Part shown: in pieces, positions 28,201 to 39,700 of the stretch | Layout: each line of letters starts with the position of its first letter | Numbering within the stretch: position 1 is the first letter of the stretch | Assembly: GCA_040954595.2 (NCBI GenBank) | Contig: CM082583.2 | Location: forward strand, 9,424,001 to 9,488,000 | Direction: 5' to 3' | DNA length: 64,000 nt | Origin: Balanoglossus misakiensis | Taxonomy: Eukaryota; Hemichordata | The notes under the pieces: model-generated | The model's input: the letters and a program-made list of their open reading frames with translations, nothing else | Told to the model about the DNA's origin: nothing | The model's database searches: none | Translations under genes and position numbers: made by a program

Positions 28201-28806
28201 AAAAATTACACGGGCCTGATTGGACAGCTTTGAAAATGCCATGACTAATGGATACTTTGCCGTCTTTTTTTTTTTCTTTTTCATTGCTACCATAAAAATG
28301 TGATCACTAGATCAGGTGTTAATGGATTTTTGTGTCCCAGAGCTCTTGTTCTATAATAAGACGAATGGCACTTTATCTCAATAAGCTTAAAAGCCTCCTG
28401 TTTGCATAAGCTCTCCTGGGTAAATAATAGCCTATTGTTATTAAATTTGATGATGGCCTTCGGAAATTATGAAACAAAATTCTTTTGGATGCAAAGTGAA
28501 TTTGCAATGTATTTTAAATCTTTTAAAATGTATTTTAAATCTTTACTATACTTCTTTAAAAATATGGAAAACAATATTTTTAACAATAGAGGGGTACACA
28601 TGTGAACTGGAAACCTCAACTGTAGAGGGCAGCGCACACCCGGTCCAGTATTCATTTATGGATCTTGTGCCTTCTGTGCAATACCAGAACACACACGGTA
28701 TTTTTCTAGGATTGATCAAAAATCTTTCCTTTAATATACAATTGAACTCGCTATGTGCACTTTGCTGTAGGGTCAAATAATGCCATTAATTTTGTAAAAC
28801 TCCAGC
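22281..28806. other. Intergenic, no supported gene
   Basis: No coding exon is supported. The 25080-25560 patch is less AT-rich and includes GACGCGCGTC and several CpGs. It carries overlapping open frames on both strands (88 codons + at 25337; 69 codons - at 25350). On the minus strand there is also a strong pyrimidine tract ending in GGGCAG and, 19 nt later, a GAG/GTGAGT donor. It may be a regulatory island or contain a microexon. A GAGA run is at about 27492-27503. Confidence 0.35.
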
Positions 28807-28823
28807 GGGGGGGGGGGGGGGGG
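28807..28823 (+). repeat. Poly-G tract (17 G)
   Basis: A pure 17-G run followed by CAAATAAA. Part of a cluster of three long G tracts within 2.6 kb (28807, 29599, 31334). Confidence 0.9.
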
Positions 28824-29598
28824 CAAATAAATTGGCTGGTAATTTAATAATGCTCATGGCCAAGTCCTGACAGCAATTTCTCTACTGTGGCCATTACTGT
28901 ATTAAATGTGAAATATAAGATGCGAAATATGATTTCTTGCCTGGGTAAAATTTCTTGTTTTGTTTTTATTTAAGATATCTTTTGATCGGATTGGAAATTT
29001 AGGTCAATACGAGTTCATCAGCCATCCAACATGACCGGTGAAACTGCAACTCTGCCAGGAATGGCTTACCTAAATAAAATATTCATCTGACATGTCAATA
29101 TGATGTATTTTTATTGCATCTCTGTGTCGTTTTTATCTCAGGAAATTAATAACTGAAGAAGTGGCGATTGAGAAGTGCAAAACTTCTCCAGTATGATCAT
29201 CAATTATGATTATCAACACGACAGGTTTGGGGTACATCAGGAATAATTTTTACCGAGTATCTGTCATTTTTTTATTCTCAAAGTGACTAAACTTCCTTAT
29301 ATGGGAGTTTTAAAGTAACTTTATACACACTGATACAGATATACACTTCTGCTCAGATAAGATGCCATCGCATATAATTTTTTATGAAGTGTCTGTGTTT
29401 CTCATTTTACACAGTCTGTACACTGGATGAGTGATTACGGCCAGGGGCGGCAACAACCCCTATGAAGGTGTCACTTTGTAATACTCCATCACCTCAACAA
29501 ACATGTTCTCAAATATCAGTGTTTTCGGAAAAGTCTAGACAACATTCAAGGGGATGTAGACATATACTGTATAGTGTTAGAATGGCTCTGAAAATCAT

Positions 29599-29615
29599 GG
29601 GGGGGGGGGGGGGGG
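29599..29615 (+). repeat. Poly-G tract (17 G)
   Basis: A pure 17-G run, 400 bp left of the TA-flanked MITE. Confidence 0.9.
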
Positions 29616-29994
29616 TAAAATTCTTTTTTCCACTGATGCATCATGACAGGGAAACTGTCAACACTGATATAAGTAATACCGCTCAAAGGTGTAAATTAAA
29701 GGAAGTGAAAGTAATATTGGATGATATTTTTGCGGAAAAACAAAACCTTGCAAAAGGATGCAAATCCTGAGGCTTTTACTTCACACATTGGCGCATCACC
29801 GCTAACATTCTCACTCTCAGCTGTCAGCGCGAAGCTCTAATGTTCTGCAGTAATTGCACGTTGTCTAAGTCTTGGCACCTATTCCGGATAGCTTTAATTC
29901 TCTGCAACAAACTGGGACAGTACCGGCAATTTTTCATCCGGTGAAACACACACAAATTATTTGCAAATTTAGCAAATGACAGCTTTCAGACTTA

Positions 29995-30431
29995 CAGTGC
30001 AGCTTAGGAATAGCTTTCCAACTGCACCAACACTGGGTCAGCTCTGTTTAAACACTGGGTCAACTCTGGGTTGGCACCCTATTGGCGCTCTAATTAGCAC
30101 CTATTGGGCTTGTGTTTAACTGGGGTGTTCCAAAACAATAGGGTGCGCCAAGGTGCTAACACTGAACAATGCCAAGTGCCAGGGCCAACAGATTCACACC
30201 TTTGTAACACTTGGAACACACAGGCTAACACTGTGTGCCAAAACAATAGGGTGCGCCAAGGTTTAACACCTTTGTAGCACATGCTAACACTGAACAATGC
30301 CAAGTGCCAGGGCCAACAGATTCACACCTTTGTAACACTTGGAACACACAGGCTAACACTGTGTTGGCTCATTATAAACACCGTGTCAGCAAGTTGTTAG
30401 CAAATTGGAAAGCTATTCCTAAGCTGCACTG
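29995..30431. mobile_element. Small Tc1/mariner-like MITE with internal tandem duplication
   Basis: Terminal inverted repeats CAGTGCAGCTTAGGAATAGC (continuing TTTCCAA) at 29995 and its complement ending at 30431 match over 27 bp. Both ends are flanked by TA, the target duplication typical of Tc1/mariner elements; the next bases outside do not match. Inside, a unit of about 105 bp (30130-30235) is repeated at 30238-30363, where the second copy carries about 20 extra bases (TTTAACACCTTTGTAGCACA). Further AACACTGGGTCA-type motifs fill the ends. There is no transposase. The TA duplication makes superfamily assignment likely but not certain. Confidence 0.75.
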
Positions 30432-31333
30432 TACGTCACATCACTTTTTGCCGCGTAACATAGTTTCTGATATAACAACTGCCCCTATTCCACTGAATAC
30501 GAGACTGAAACTATTTCTACCGTCACCATTTCAACAGAAATAGGTGTGTGGGTAAAAATATCTGACTCTTATCTGTAACTATGCAAACATGCTAGTTCAT
30601 GAGGCTATCAATCATTACTACTAATAGCACAGTTTCACATTCAAGATTTATTTAGAAAACAAGTTCACTTTTTTTATTTTCCTGTAATAAATCAGCAAAA
30701 GGTCACATGCATTTGTATACGTACTATTTTATTTTTACATGTAAGCTGGTCATTATCACAAGCATCCATTATCATGGTAACATCTGTACACGTACAAGTT
30801 ACAGTTTGAATTCATGATTATCCATATCACACCCCAAGAGGGCGCTCGTTCATTTCATGGCCAAAGACACACACCACTGGTGATGCATATTTTGACGGTA
30901 AATTCTGATAAAAATACAGTTGGTGTAATAAATATAGTACTAATACATACTTAACAACCGAAAAGCAAATTGAACAGAAAGTTAAAGAATATATGGCCAT
31001 TTACAAAAATAGTTTTGAAGAATCCTGCTAATAAATGATTATCAGGGGAAATATAGTGCTCTGAGTGAAAAATGGGGATATTTTTGTCATATTATCCAAA
31101 AATAAATATTAAGAAATGATAAAAGAGTATCATCCAAAGCATCAATGCATTAAGCAAGTGTCAGAGGAATACAAATATAACCAATATAAATAATTTATGG
31201 GAGATGATAATTCAGATCTGCGGTTGAAATTACCCACACTGTTACACAAACACACAAATCATATTTCAAATTCCCATGGTGGATTGTGATCTGTTCCTTG
31301 AAAGACATCCTTCACTGTCATCTACTGTGGAAA
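30432..31333. other. Intergenic, no supported gene
   Basis: AT-rich sequence. A short AGAGGGCGCTCG motif is present near 30837, related to the AGAGGGCAGT core of the repeats at 31.9-32.1 kb. No exon was seen. Confidence 0.35.
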
Positions 31334-31355
31334 GGGGGGGGGGGGGGGGGGGGGG
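31334..31355 (+). repeat. Poly-G tract (22 G)
   Basis: The longest G homopolymer in the window, 22 bases, preceded by AAA and followed by AAATCG. Confidence 0.9.
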
Positions 31356-31907
31356 AAATCGTGTTAAATATTTATACTTCAGACTGCTGTGTTTCGTTAA
31401 AGATCAACCATGCATGGAAGTCTGTGTAATGCTATTCAAACGAATGTTTTTTAAAAACACTTTTAAATTTTATCACTTTGCAACAGGATGGGACAGAGCA
31501 AAAGATCGGCAGATAAAATTCTCTACACTAGGTCTTAGCTGACTCGCGTCATCAGTGAAAAGTTGGTCGGGACAGTCAAACCCATACAAGTCAGTGTTAC
31601 TTCAAGCATTTCAGCTGTAATTACAAACTAACATGGCAAGTTTGGTACAATATTAACAGATAACAACGAGGAAATTCCTGTTAATATTAACTGATCACGA
31701 GTTCAGAAGACATCCCATCTTATCGCAGCATAAATTGTTATACAGAAATATTTACAATTACATTGTTACTGGAATAATTTAATAATACAATAGAAAAACA
31801 TCATGCTTTACAAATTCATGTCCTCATTTGCAAGTCATGTTTTTTCACAGTTTCTGATGCAGATTCCAATTTTTTTTAATCAATGATATGTTGTACAGTA
31901 CATGGCA

Positions 31908-32110
31908 CTGCAGAGGGCAGTCTTGTTACAGAGGAAAATATGACGGACAGTTTCAGTCACATGACAGAGTGCTTTCTTTGGTAAACTACAGAGGGCAGTC
32001 TTAAAGATGTTGTACTACAACACCACAGATTTTTCAACAACCATGTCTCTGTTTAATGGCTATTTCAGTCACACAATACAGTCACTCACATGAACTACAG
32101 AGGGCAGTCT
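31908..32110. repeat. Three diverged direct repeats with CTACAGAGGGCAGTCT core
   Basis: CT(A/G)CAGAGGGCAGTCT occurs at 31908-31923, 31986-32001 and 32095-32110. The second and third copies are each preceded by a TTTCAGTCACA block (near 31953 and 32064). This indicates a diverged tandem repeat with 78- and 109-bp units. It lies just 3' of the MBD2/3 stop codon on the opposite strand and may be part of its 3'UTR or downstream regulation. The core loosely resembles CTCF-type GC-rich sites, which is speculation. Confidence 0.7.
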
Positions 32111-32312
32111 ATCAGAAATTTCTACAAACGAAACATGTGTTTGGATTTTAAAAAGGAGTAGCACTGTGCCATTGAATGTGGAGATATACAATGTAACACC
32201 AGATGTATACTACACATAAAAATACATACTACATTACATCAAAGATACACGAAATTACACAAGCCTTTTACAGTCCACGACAGACCACAAATAATTGATC
32301 ATCTTACCAAAT

Positions 32313-34480
32313 TTATTCCATCTCCTGTATAACGACTTCCACATCCTCTGTCATCAGACTCTCCAGCTTCTTCCTGGCCGCCCGCACTTTATCCTCTTGT
32401 TTTTTTATATCTGCATCAGTGACGACAAATCTCGGACATAGAGGCTGATCTGTGTTTAGATAAACTCCCGGATTTTTTTCTATGGTAACCTGTCGTAAAT
32501 GTAAACATGAATCTGATTAACTCTTTCACTATTGATTATTTGCTAGCATTTACTTTAATAAAGTCGATAAAACATTCATGTAAAGTTCATAGTTGTAAGA
32601 AAAGGGTCAGTTTTTCGAATTTCACTTCTTTGTAAGTTTATGATGTGTGATGTTCAAGTTATGTGCAACATGAACATACCTGTGAAGCAGCCTGTCCTGT
32701 AACTGGCTGTGTACTTAAATGAAGATTTGTTGCTAAACTCTGTAATAGTGATTCATTCGTATAACCTGGTCCTAGACCTGAAACAAAAAATACCCAAAAC
32801 ACTCAAAACACTGCTTTGATAACGACTGTAGTCCCTGGCAGTGTTATGCCCTATTCATGCTAGCACTGGTCGTCTATGGACTCATTTGCTGTATATGGGG
32901 TTCTAAAGCACCAGTGAACATTTTTTTCATTTATACCAGGTGCTATATATACATTCATTATCGTACCGTACGTTCATCACCACTCATGAATCTCTCATCA
33001 TCGGAACACACAAACTTCTCTCTCTCTCCATTGACCTTTGACCTCACTCACCTGTAAGACCTTCTGGTAACTCTAATGCCTTAAATATTTCTTCTGTCGT
33101 GTCGCAGGCCTTTGAACCTTGGAGTCTTTTTTCCCAGAATAACTATGGGCAAATATCCAAATAACAAACGTCAGATACTGGTAATCTTGTGGAAAGATCA
33201 TCACACATCTTTGAGATATCATGACATTGTACATGGTAATAGTACACCAGTATGAGTTAATTTCGTGAGAGCCAAAAATCACGAAAATAAATAGTCGCTC
33301 ACCTGTTTTGGTTGGTCTGTTGAATCCTGCTTGGCGTCTGTACGCACTTTACTTTCTATATGCTTTGTCACACTGGTCACAGGTTGTTTGAATATTGAAG
33401 CAGTCTGTCTTATTGGCAACAAGAGAGTGGCATCATGCCTCGTTCCTTTGCTATAGTCATAATGGATGTTTCGAAGTCTTTTGCTCTTCCTCACACTAGC
33501 CGCTGATATTTTGCCAGTCCGAAAGTCAAAAGTGCTGAGATCAAATGTGTCGCCTAGATACCTCGCCAACTGCGGCTTGCTCCGGAACTTCTTTTGACTT
33601 GGGCTGAAAAGGGGAGAATATTGAGCTTCAGTTAGAAAAAACCACACTGGTACTGGTGAGTTGGGACGCTGGCCAGCGATAGACGGACACTTGCCATACA
33701 CTACCAAGGTGCCACAGACTCAGCTGCCAATGTGATCACCTCTGATCGCAGGGATGTAAACATTGTGTCCCCATCAGGTCACTTGGCGTGTCATCGTGGA
33801 TGTATGATGATAACAGCCACCATTCCATGGATACATAGTTCTCAAAACTGAGCAGTGTTTTAAAATGACATATGAAAAGGTGAAGGAGTGGTCGTGATTG
33901 CCTGACCCTTGATCCCATCCATGCATCCATTGCAGAAATCTGCATCCATCCCATCAGTTCATGGGGATACATCCGGGATGGACAAAAACCAATGCAGGTA
34001 CAACATAACACAACTGAGTATATGTTAGGCTGTCTCGATCGCACTTTCTGCAGTAAAAACGTAACCCCGGCCATTCCGGAAATCCCTAACCCTATCAAGC
34101 ATAAGACACCCGTTATGCGATGTCATTAAAAAAAGTTGGTACGCGACTCAAACTTCATTATAATAGCATATCGATGAGTAAGACGATAATTGAGAGGTTT
34201 ATTGCACCAATACTTTAAGTCGGAATATATAATGAAAAAATAACGTTACATTGGTGATTTGGGGGTTCTGGGCTTTAAAATATCCTGATTTACTTTCGGC
34301 TTACTTCCGGCCGTATAACATAACAATAAACTTGCGTGGGAGGCTACGCGGCCACACATATACAGACCTGTAGTAATACACATCTGTTTTGCCGGCTGAA
34401 AGGCCCGATTTCCGAATAACTTCTTCTCTTTTCCATCCCTTGGGTAGTGCGGGACAGTCTTCCAACTTTCTCCGCTCCAT
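32313..34480 (-). CDS. MBD2/3: Methyl-CpG-binding domain protein MBD2/3 (NuRD subunit)
   Basis: Five exons on the minus strand (34480-34368, 33603-33303, 33142-33052, 32777-32680, 32489-32313), all GT-AG, sum to 780 bp and 259 residues. MBD2/3 proteins read methyl-CpG and scaffold the NuRD histone deacetylase/remodelling complex in the nucleus. The MBD is near residues 5-70 (start MERRKLEDCPALPKGW). Next come the conserved LPIRQTASIFKQPVT segment, which recruits HDAC/MTA subunits, then LFWEKRLQG, and a C-terminal MBD_C region with a charged helix (KKQEDKVRAARKKLE) that in relatives pairs with p66/GATAD2. The DNA-contact Lys and Tyr are retained in SGLSAGKTDVYYYS, as in MBD2 and unlike mammalian MBD3 (His/Phe). 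An AATAAA overlaps the stop codon. The start matches the short MBD3-type N terminus. Length is close to MBD3, so this is the single invertebrate ancestor-type gene. Confidence 0.96.
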
Positions 34481-35284
34481 CGACGATTCCGAAACTTTAC
34501 TGTAAGTGGTTCGATCACAACACTCGCCGACTCATACAACAATCGTATGTACCTCGCTTGCTTTTCCTTTTCCCTCGTTCACCTCAGTTGTGCCTCTTTA
34601 CTGTGTGCTCTTCCGCATCTAGTACCTATGGGTGATGCGCGCATGAAGATAAACCAATACTGTTAGAATACATACACTCAGTTTGAAATCGAAACTCCGA
34701 AACGGTGCATAAAATATATTTAAATAAATAAAAACAAAATATTTCAAGGAAAACGTTATTATATATCATTGCGCAAATGTAAATCGGTTTCATTTACATG
34801 GCGCCATCTAGAGATACTTCTTCGAACCATTCGTTTTTCCAGGGACTATGCACTAGTTTTATTTGCTCGGGAGTTTAATTTAACACGTCTATAGACCCAA
34901 GAACGACTATTACTACTCATTTTGATAAAGGAACCCCGTTTATTCGGTGTAAACTTTGGGGATCTCGCTTCAGTTACATGATTTATGTTGTAGTTGTAAC
35001 CTGCTGCAGCTGAGGGGCACAATCACAAATTTCCGTATGCTTGAGGAGTCATAAATAAATGGCGGGCCCTTGAAGTTTGTAAATATTTGAGGTGTTTTCT
35101 GTCATAAGTGTCTGCCAGCTGTCTGCTTTTAACAACTAACAATCCCAGATATGTATGATTGAGTTTACAATAGTCGGGCCCTGTTTAATACAAGATACAT
35201 GTATATCGATTGCTCAGAGTTTTCAGATGTGTTCCGGAGTCTTGAATGTATACCTATCTAAGATTTGATTTAATATAAGAAAAA
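34481..35284. promoter_or_regulatory. Shared divergent promoter of MBD2/3 and the BRCT-like gene
   Basis: The two start codons face away from each other across 804 bp. The stretch nearest MBD2/3 (34490-34640) is CpG-richer, with GATGCGCGCATG near 34632. The rest is AT-rich. No TATA box stands out for either gene. Head-to-head placement suggests a bidirectional promoter, which is an inference. Confidence 0.45.
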
Positions 35285-36341
35285 ATGCTATACATTTTTG
35301 CAAACAAAAGTGCCTGGTTTTCTACCAGTGTTGGAACAGAGAGGAAGGACATTTGGGGTAAGTTTAAATTTCAAAATAGTAGGCTAGATGTGTCCATAGG
35401 TGGAGTGACCAAAAGGGACTTGGCTCCTTGTGATCATGAGTCTGGCCCATGTCAGAAATGACTTATTTTGTCCCAGGTAATAACACTATTCCGCCACTAT
35501 TTTTCATTTCCTTACAGTGAGAGGGGGAGGAACACTAGCAGATGCCAAAACAGCCAATTTTCTCTTCAGTGAAGATGCAGATGTAGAAGATACAAAAAGG
35601 TGAAGAAAGAGTCGTTCCCACAATGCATTGCCATATAATGTATCAATGATGAAAATGGAAACATTCCTTTTTTTTTGGCCTTAATACCTATGTTTCTTTT
35701 TGTGTTTTTCCTCTGCAGGATATTTGCATCACCAGAATACGAGAGCATCACCGTATTTCATGCAAGTGTTATTAATAAATGGCATGAACAAGATTCCATG
35801 GAAGGAGTGGTTCTTGGGAATTACGTTCTGCCTCCAATACCTGTTCAAGTCGGTGAGTTAAAACCTCAAGTCACACAAGTGTGTGTGGAGAAATCTGCAT
35901 AACAGTTTTTAATATAAACAATATAACATTATTATTCTCTCTCTCCATTTCTCTCTCTTTCTTCATTGCTCGGAACTGATTCCTAATTCAATGACTTGAT
36001 GATCTCCAGTTGTCAGACAACAGTTTGGAATGGAGTGGGAAAATGCAACCGAAGATACAACTACAAACCGAACAAACAGTGACAGTTTACACATGGCCAG
36101 AATAAATCAGTTACATCCAGATTACATGAAAGGTTGGTATATTTGTTTTTAAAAAAAACAGAAGAAACAACAGTGAAATATTATAAGGTACTCTATTTAC
36201 CGTACCACAGAGGTGACTACTCTAATTTTTTTCTTTATTTCAGAAATACCTCATGTGCTCGATCTACCTGCTGTCCAGGGTCCATTAGAGGATTTCATCC
36301 CAGGAAAGCATGGATTTACAGTCAGATTATTGAAAACATGA
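35285..36341 (+). CDS. Small BRCT-like protein, function unknown
   Basis: Five exons (35285-35357, 35518-35599, 35719-35852, 36010-36132, 36244-36341) join in frame across GT-AG introns to encode 169 residues. An in-frame stop nine bases upstream fixes the first ATG. I do not recognise an orthologue. Residues 1-91 have BRCT-like features: a hydrophobic first strand (MLYIFANKSAWFST), a GGG turn at 27-29, a buried NFLFS strand at 38-42, and the closing pattern ITVFHASVINKW with LGNYVLPP. The triple-Gly turn recalls the RAP1/TERF2IP BRCT, but no Myb or RCT domain follows. The C-terminal half is Asn/Thr-rich, then ends PGKHGFTVRLLKT. BRCT modules bind phosphopeptides or DNA ends in repair and telomere proteins. 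The neighbour CTC1 is also a telomere gene, but a link is only suggested by position. Poly(A) signal at 36466. Confidence 0.75.
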
Positions 36342-36465
36342 TAGTCAAGTCTACCATCTACTGTTTCATTTTACATTTCAAGGAAGTTCTGAGGCTCATC
36401 AGTTTTCAAGAAAGTTTTGTTTCTGTTGTGTTGTCTGATGTTTTGAATTTCTACGAGAATTTGTG

Positions 36466-36471
36466 AATAAA
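36466..36471 (+). terminator. Poly(A) signal of the BRCT-like gene
   Basis: AATAAA lies 125 bp past the stop codon of the BRCT-like gene and about 300 bp before the CTC1 start, so CTC1 must start transcription in a short gap. Confidence 0.6.
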
Positions 36472-36685
36472 ACCACTTGAATACCAGTCAACAGTTGTAC
36501 TGCTGATATTTTTTTGTTCTGTGAGAATGTGTGATGTGTGTATTGTTGTTTAAACTTACATTCAAACCATCAACATACATAGTACCTGAAATTTTTCACA
36601 GATGACATGCATGACGGTGGCTCTGCGCATGACCCATGGCCGGCCGGCCACGCCCACCTTACATGTGTCAGAACGAGGTTGGGGT

Positions 36686-36766
36686 AAAATGGCGGCGAAT
36701 GTAAATACATGTACCTGTCCTTCGTATAAACACAGACGATCGACTTGCACTGCCGCCCAGGGTTAG
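36686..36766 (+). promoter_or_regulatory. CTC1 leader: YY1-like site and upstream ORF
   Basis: AAAATGGCGGC (36686-36696) matches the YY1 consensus, which in many animal genes sits just past the transcription start. The ATG inside it opens a 25-codon upstream ORF (36689-36766) that ends eight bases before the CTC1 start codon. If the ATG is in the mRNA, CTC1 translation would depend on leaky scanning or reinitiation. Confidence 0.45.
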
Positions 36767-36774
36767 ACCTCGAA

Positions 36775-39700
36775 ATGGATAAGTTCCTCCGCAAGGCATC
36801 AGGGTACGGTGTGGGATGTGATGGTGCGGTAAGTTTTCGTTTTACACTGCCGATCGGATTACTATGCTCTGATCACTATTGTAGCCAGTTATAAATGCCA
36901 CTCCCCCTTTTCAAGGGAGTCCCTCCCAATTCCCAACACAATCACCACAAAGAGTTGACTGACTGGGTACATGGTATAGGGGATGCCCGACGAGTATAGT
37001 GCCCTAGATTGTCCCTATGTCAAAAGTCGAGTTTCCTCCTTGGCGATTTTCTTGGGAATCATGTGTTAATGTACAGCTGAACGTATGTTACCATGGCAAC
37101 AACAGCATCAACAGCTTCCCAATTTTCGAAGATTTTTCATTGTGATTTATTTTGTTAGAAAAATAATTTCAAACTATTGAAAATCTGCACAAATGCATAT
37201 TCCTCAGAACAAGATGAGTGACCAAATTTTGTTCATATATATGTGTCATTCTGTGTGTGTGTGTGTGTGTGTGTGTCTGTCTGTCTGTCTCTGTGTTTGT
37301 CTCACATTGTCTGTTATGCAATTGCTAGGAGAGGCAATGGTTGAGAGGTCTGTACCGTGGTCTGGAAGACTCAAGACAGTATAGAGATTCTACAGAAGAT
37401 GACCTGTGTCAGCTGACCCTGGAAACATTGCAGACAATTCTTACAGGTAAGTAAAGAATGTATGAAGCTTAATTAGCCATAGATGACGTACATTGAATTT
37501 TTTAGTGGAAATGGTTTGCCCATTTTCGTTTTTGAACCATGGTAAAATTGCGTATCTTTTCTTTGTAAATTCAACTGGTAAAATGCATGTTATATTGAGG
37601 TCAAGGCATTATTTTCAGAGTTTAACCGCAACAGACCAGATGACAGTGATAGATACTCAGAGGCTCCTATTACATACAGCATTATGTCTGTCAAAACTTT
37701 GATACGGTCACAAAGTTCATGTTGCTCCAACTTGAAACTGACACCAGATGATCGAATGAGGATTGTAAAGGAAAACGTAGCCAAAGGTACGTTAGTGGAA
37801 TTTCACTCTACATTTTCTGTGTGTTGGCCACTGCCAATCTTGTTGGACTTGAGACGGTTTCAGGCCAGTAATACTTCCCTGGACATATACCCACTCCTCC
37901 TGGGAACTTTTCGAGACGGCATGTTTGGAAGGGTGCCCTCTTTATGAAAAAGGTGTTTTATTAGATCCAGATGCCACATTCGTGACTGCAAGTCACAAGA
38001 AGTACATTAATTTTTCAAATCTTTGTTTTGAAAGGGCACGAGGGACTGGATGAGGTGCATTACCTCGTCGTTGGTAAACTCACGACCACACCCACAAGGG
38101 TGACTTTGTCGGAGAGGGATAAGTGTGGTGATTTGTACTTGGAAGATGGAACAGCAGCTGTAGTGTGTCGAGTAAGTATAGCCTAGTGTATGGTGAAACT
38201 GGACAGGGAAAATGTTGGGTGTTTTCAGAGGTGTCTTGTTTGTAGATGGTCTTTGTGATATACATCTGTAACTTGTCAATGTCTATTTTCCTTTTACATG
38301 CAGTTCCTGCATGTTGATGTGAAGTGGCTGGATCAGTTCGTCATAGCACTTGCCTGGAACTACATCCCAGGGGAAACCAAAGGTAAGACGTTACAAAATT
38401 CATCTGAACCAAGATGGCCAAAGAATAACGCAATACCATGCATTAATCTGCATATCGAGTTGTTGGTGATATTTTTATCATTAAGTATACAGTAATAGAT
38501 ATGGCATATTCCATCAAATGTACTGCAGGGGCTGACAGGAGAGAAGGGGCTGGCTACCTGGAGATCATTGATATGTGTCTACAAACTGGAGGTGCATCTC
38601 CGAGAGTGGAACATGGTTCAGAAGTTGTTCCATCACCCCTTGGTCTGCATATCCTACAACACAGGTGTGTAACTTTTACAGTGTGAGCATGTGCACTATT
38701 GGTGTTTAGTGTACGCCTTTGTCATAGTATTGGTGCAAAAGCGCTTGTAAGATTATAGTGATAAAAATCGATGTTCGAAACAGTTCTAGGGAGTTGAATA
38801 ATTATTGCAAACGATTCTCTTCATTTTTGTTTTCATCTCAATACAGGAATGAGTACAACATCAAGCTGGTTGACATCCATGGTGAAGTCACAGCTCTCAG
38901 CCCAGTATATAGGTATGATTATACATGGACAACATTTATATAGCTATACTTTATATAGAACTCTTTTTGTCATTCAGACACAAATTCACAGATGTAGTCA
39001 CAAGCCAAATCTGTTATGAGAGACTCAGTTATTTGTCACCTAGGTACATGTATTCATTCATCTGTTCATTTGTTTCTTTATTTATCTTTCAGAATTCGTG
39101 AGGCCATAATGTTCTTTGTGGAAATCACATCCAAAGATACAGACATCAGTGTGTGTCTGGTTGTCAAGGTAACAGATAAGAGGTTGATATGAAAATGGGA
39201 TTTTAACCATTACAACCATATCGTGTATAATCTCTCCAGTGTAAAATACCAGTTTTATTTTGCCAGCGACATACACAATAATTTGAAATGCTCACATTTC
39301 AGGGTGTGGAATATATGCATTGGCATCAATTCATTCAACTGAAGGAAGAGTACGTGTTCACGTATGTTGTACCAACCACACTCAACAAGGTATGCAGACA
39401 TTTTTGTCAAGACATCAGTGTTTGTGCACCATTTCTAAATGCATCATTCATTATCTCTTTTTCCTTAAAGTTGTGACCTTTTCAACTTGATAAGGTGAGA
39501 GGACAGAAGCACCAATAGTAATGGTAACTGTAGAAGTTAGATAATGTACATTTTATTTTTCAGGAGAGTGCGAACTCCTTTCTTGTCTTTGCATTCACCA
39601 GGAAGTCTAAGTTTTACAAGATTTCCAGTGAGGACTGCAGAATGATGACTTCGGAGGTAAAACATTCACATACTACTTGTGCGAGTCAGTTTAATATGCG

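Noticed and set aside
33736-34098. 120-codon minus-strand frame within MBD2/3 intron 1
   Set aside because: Lies wholly between well-supported MBD2/3 exons 1 and 2 and would break the MBD domain.
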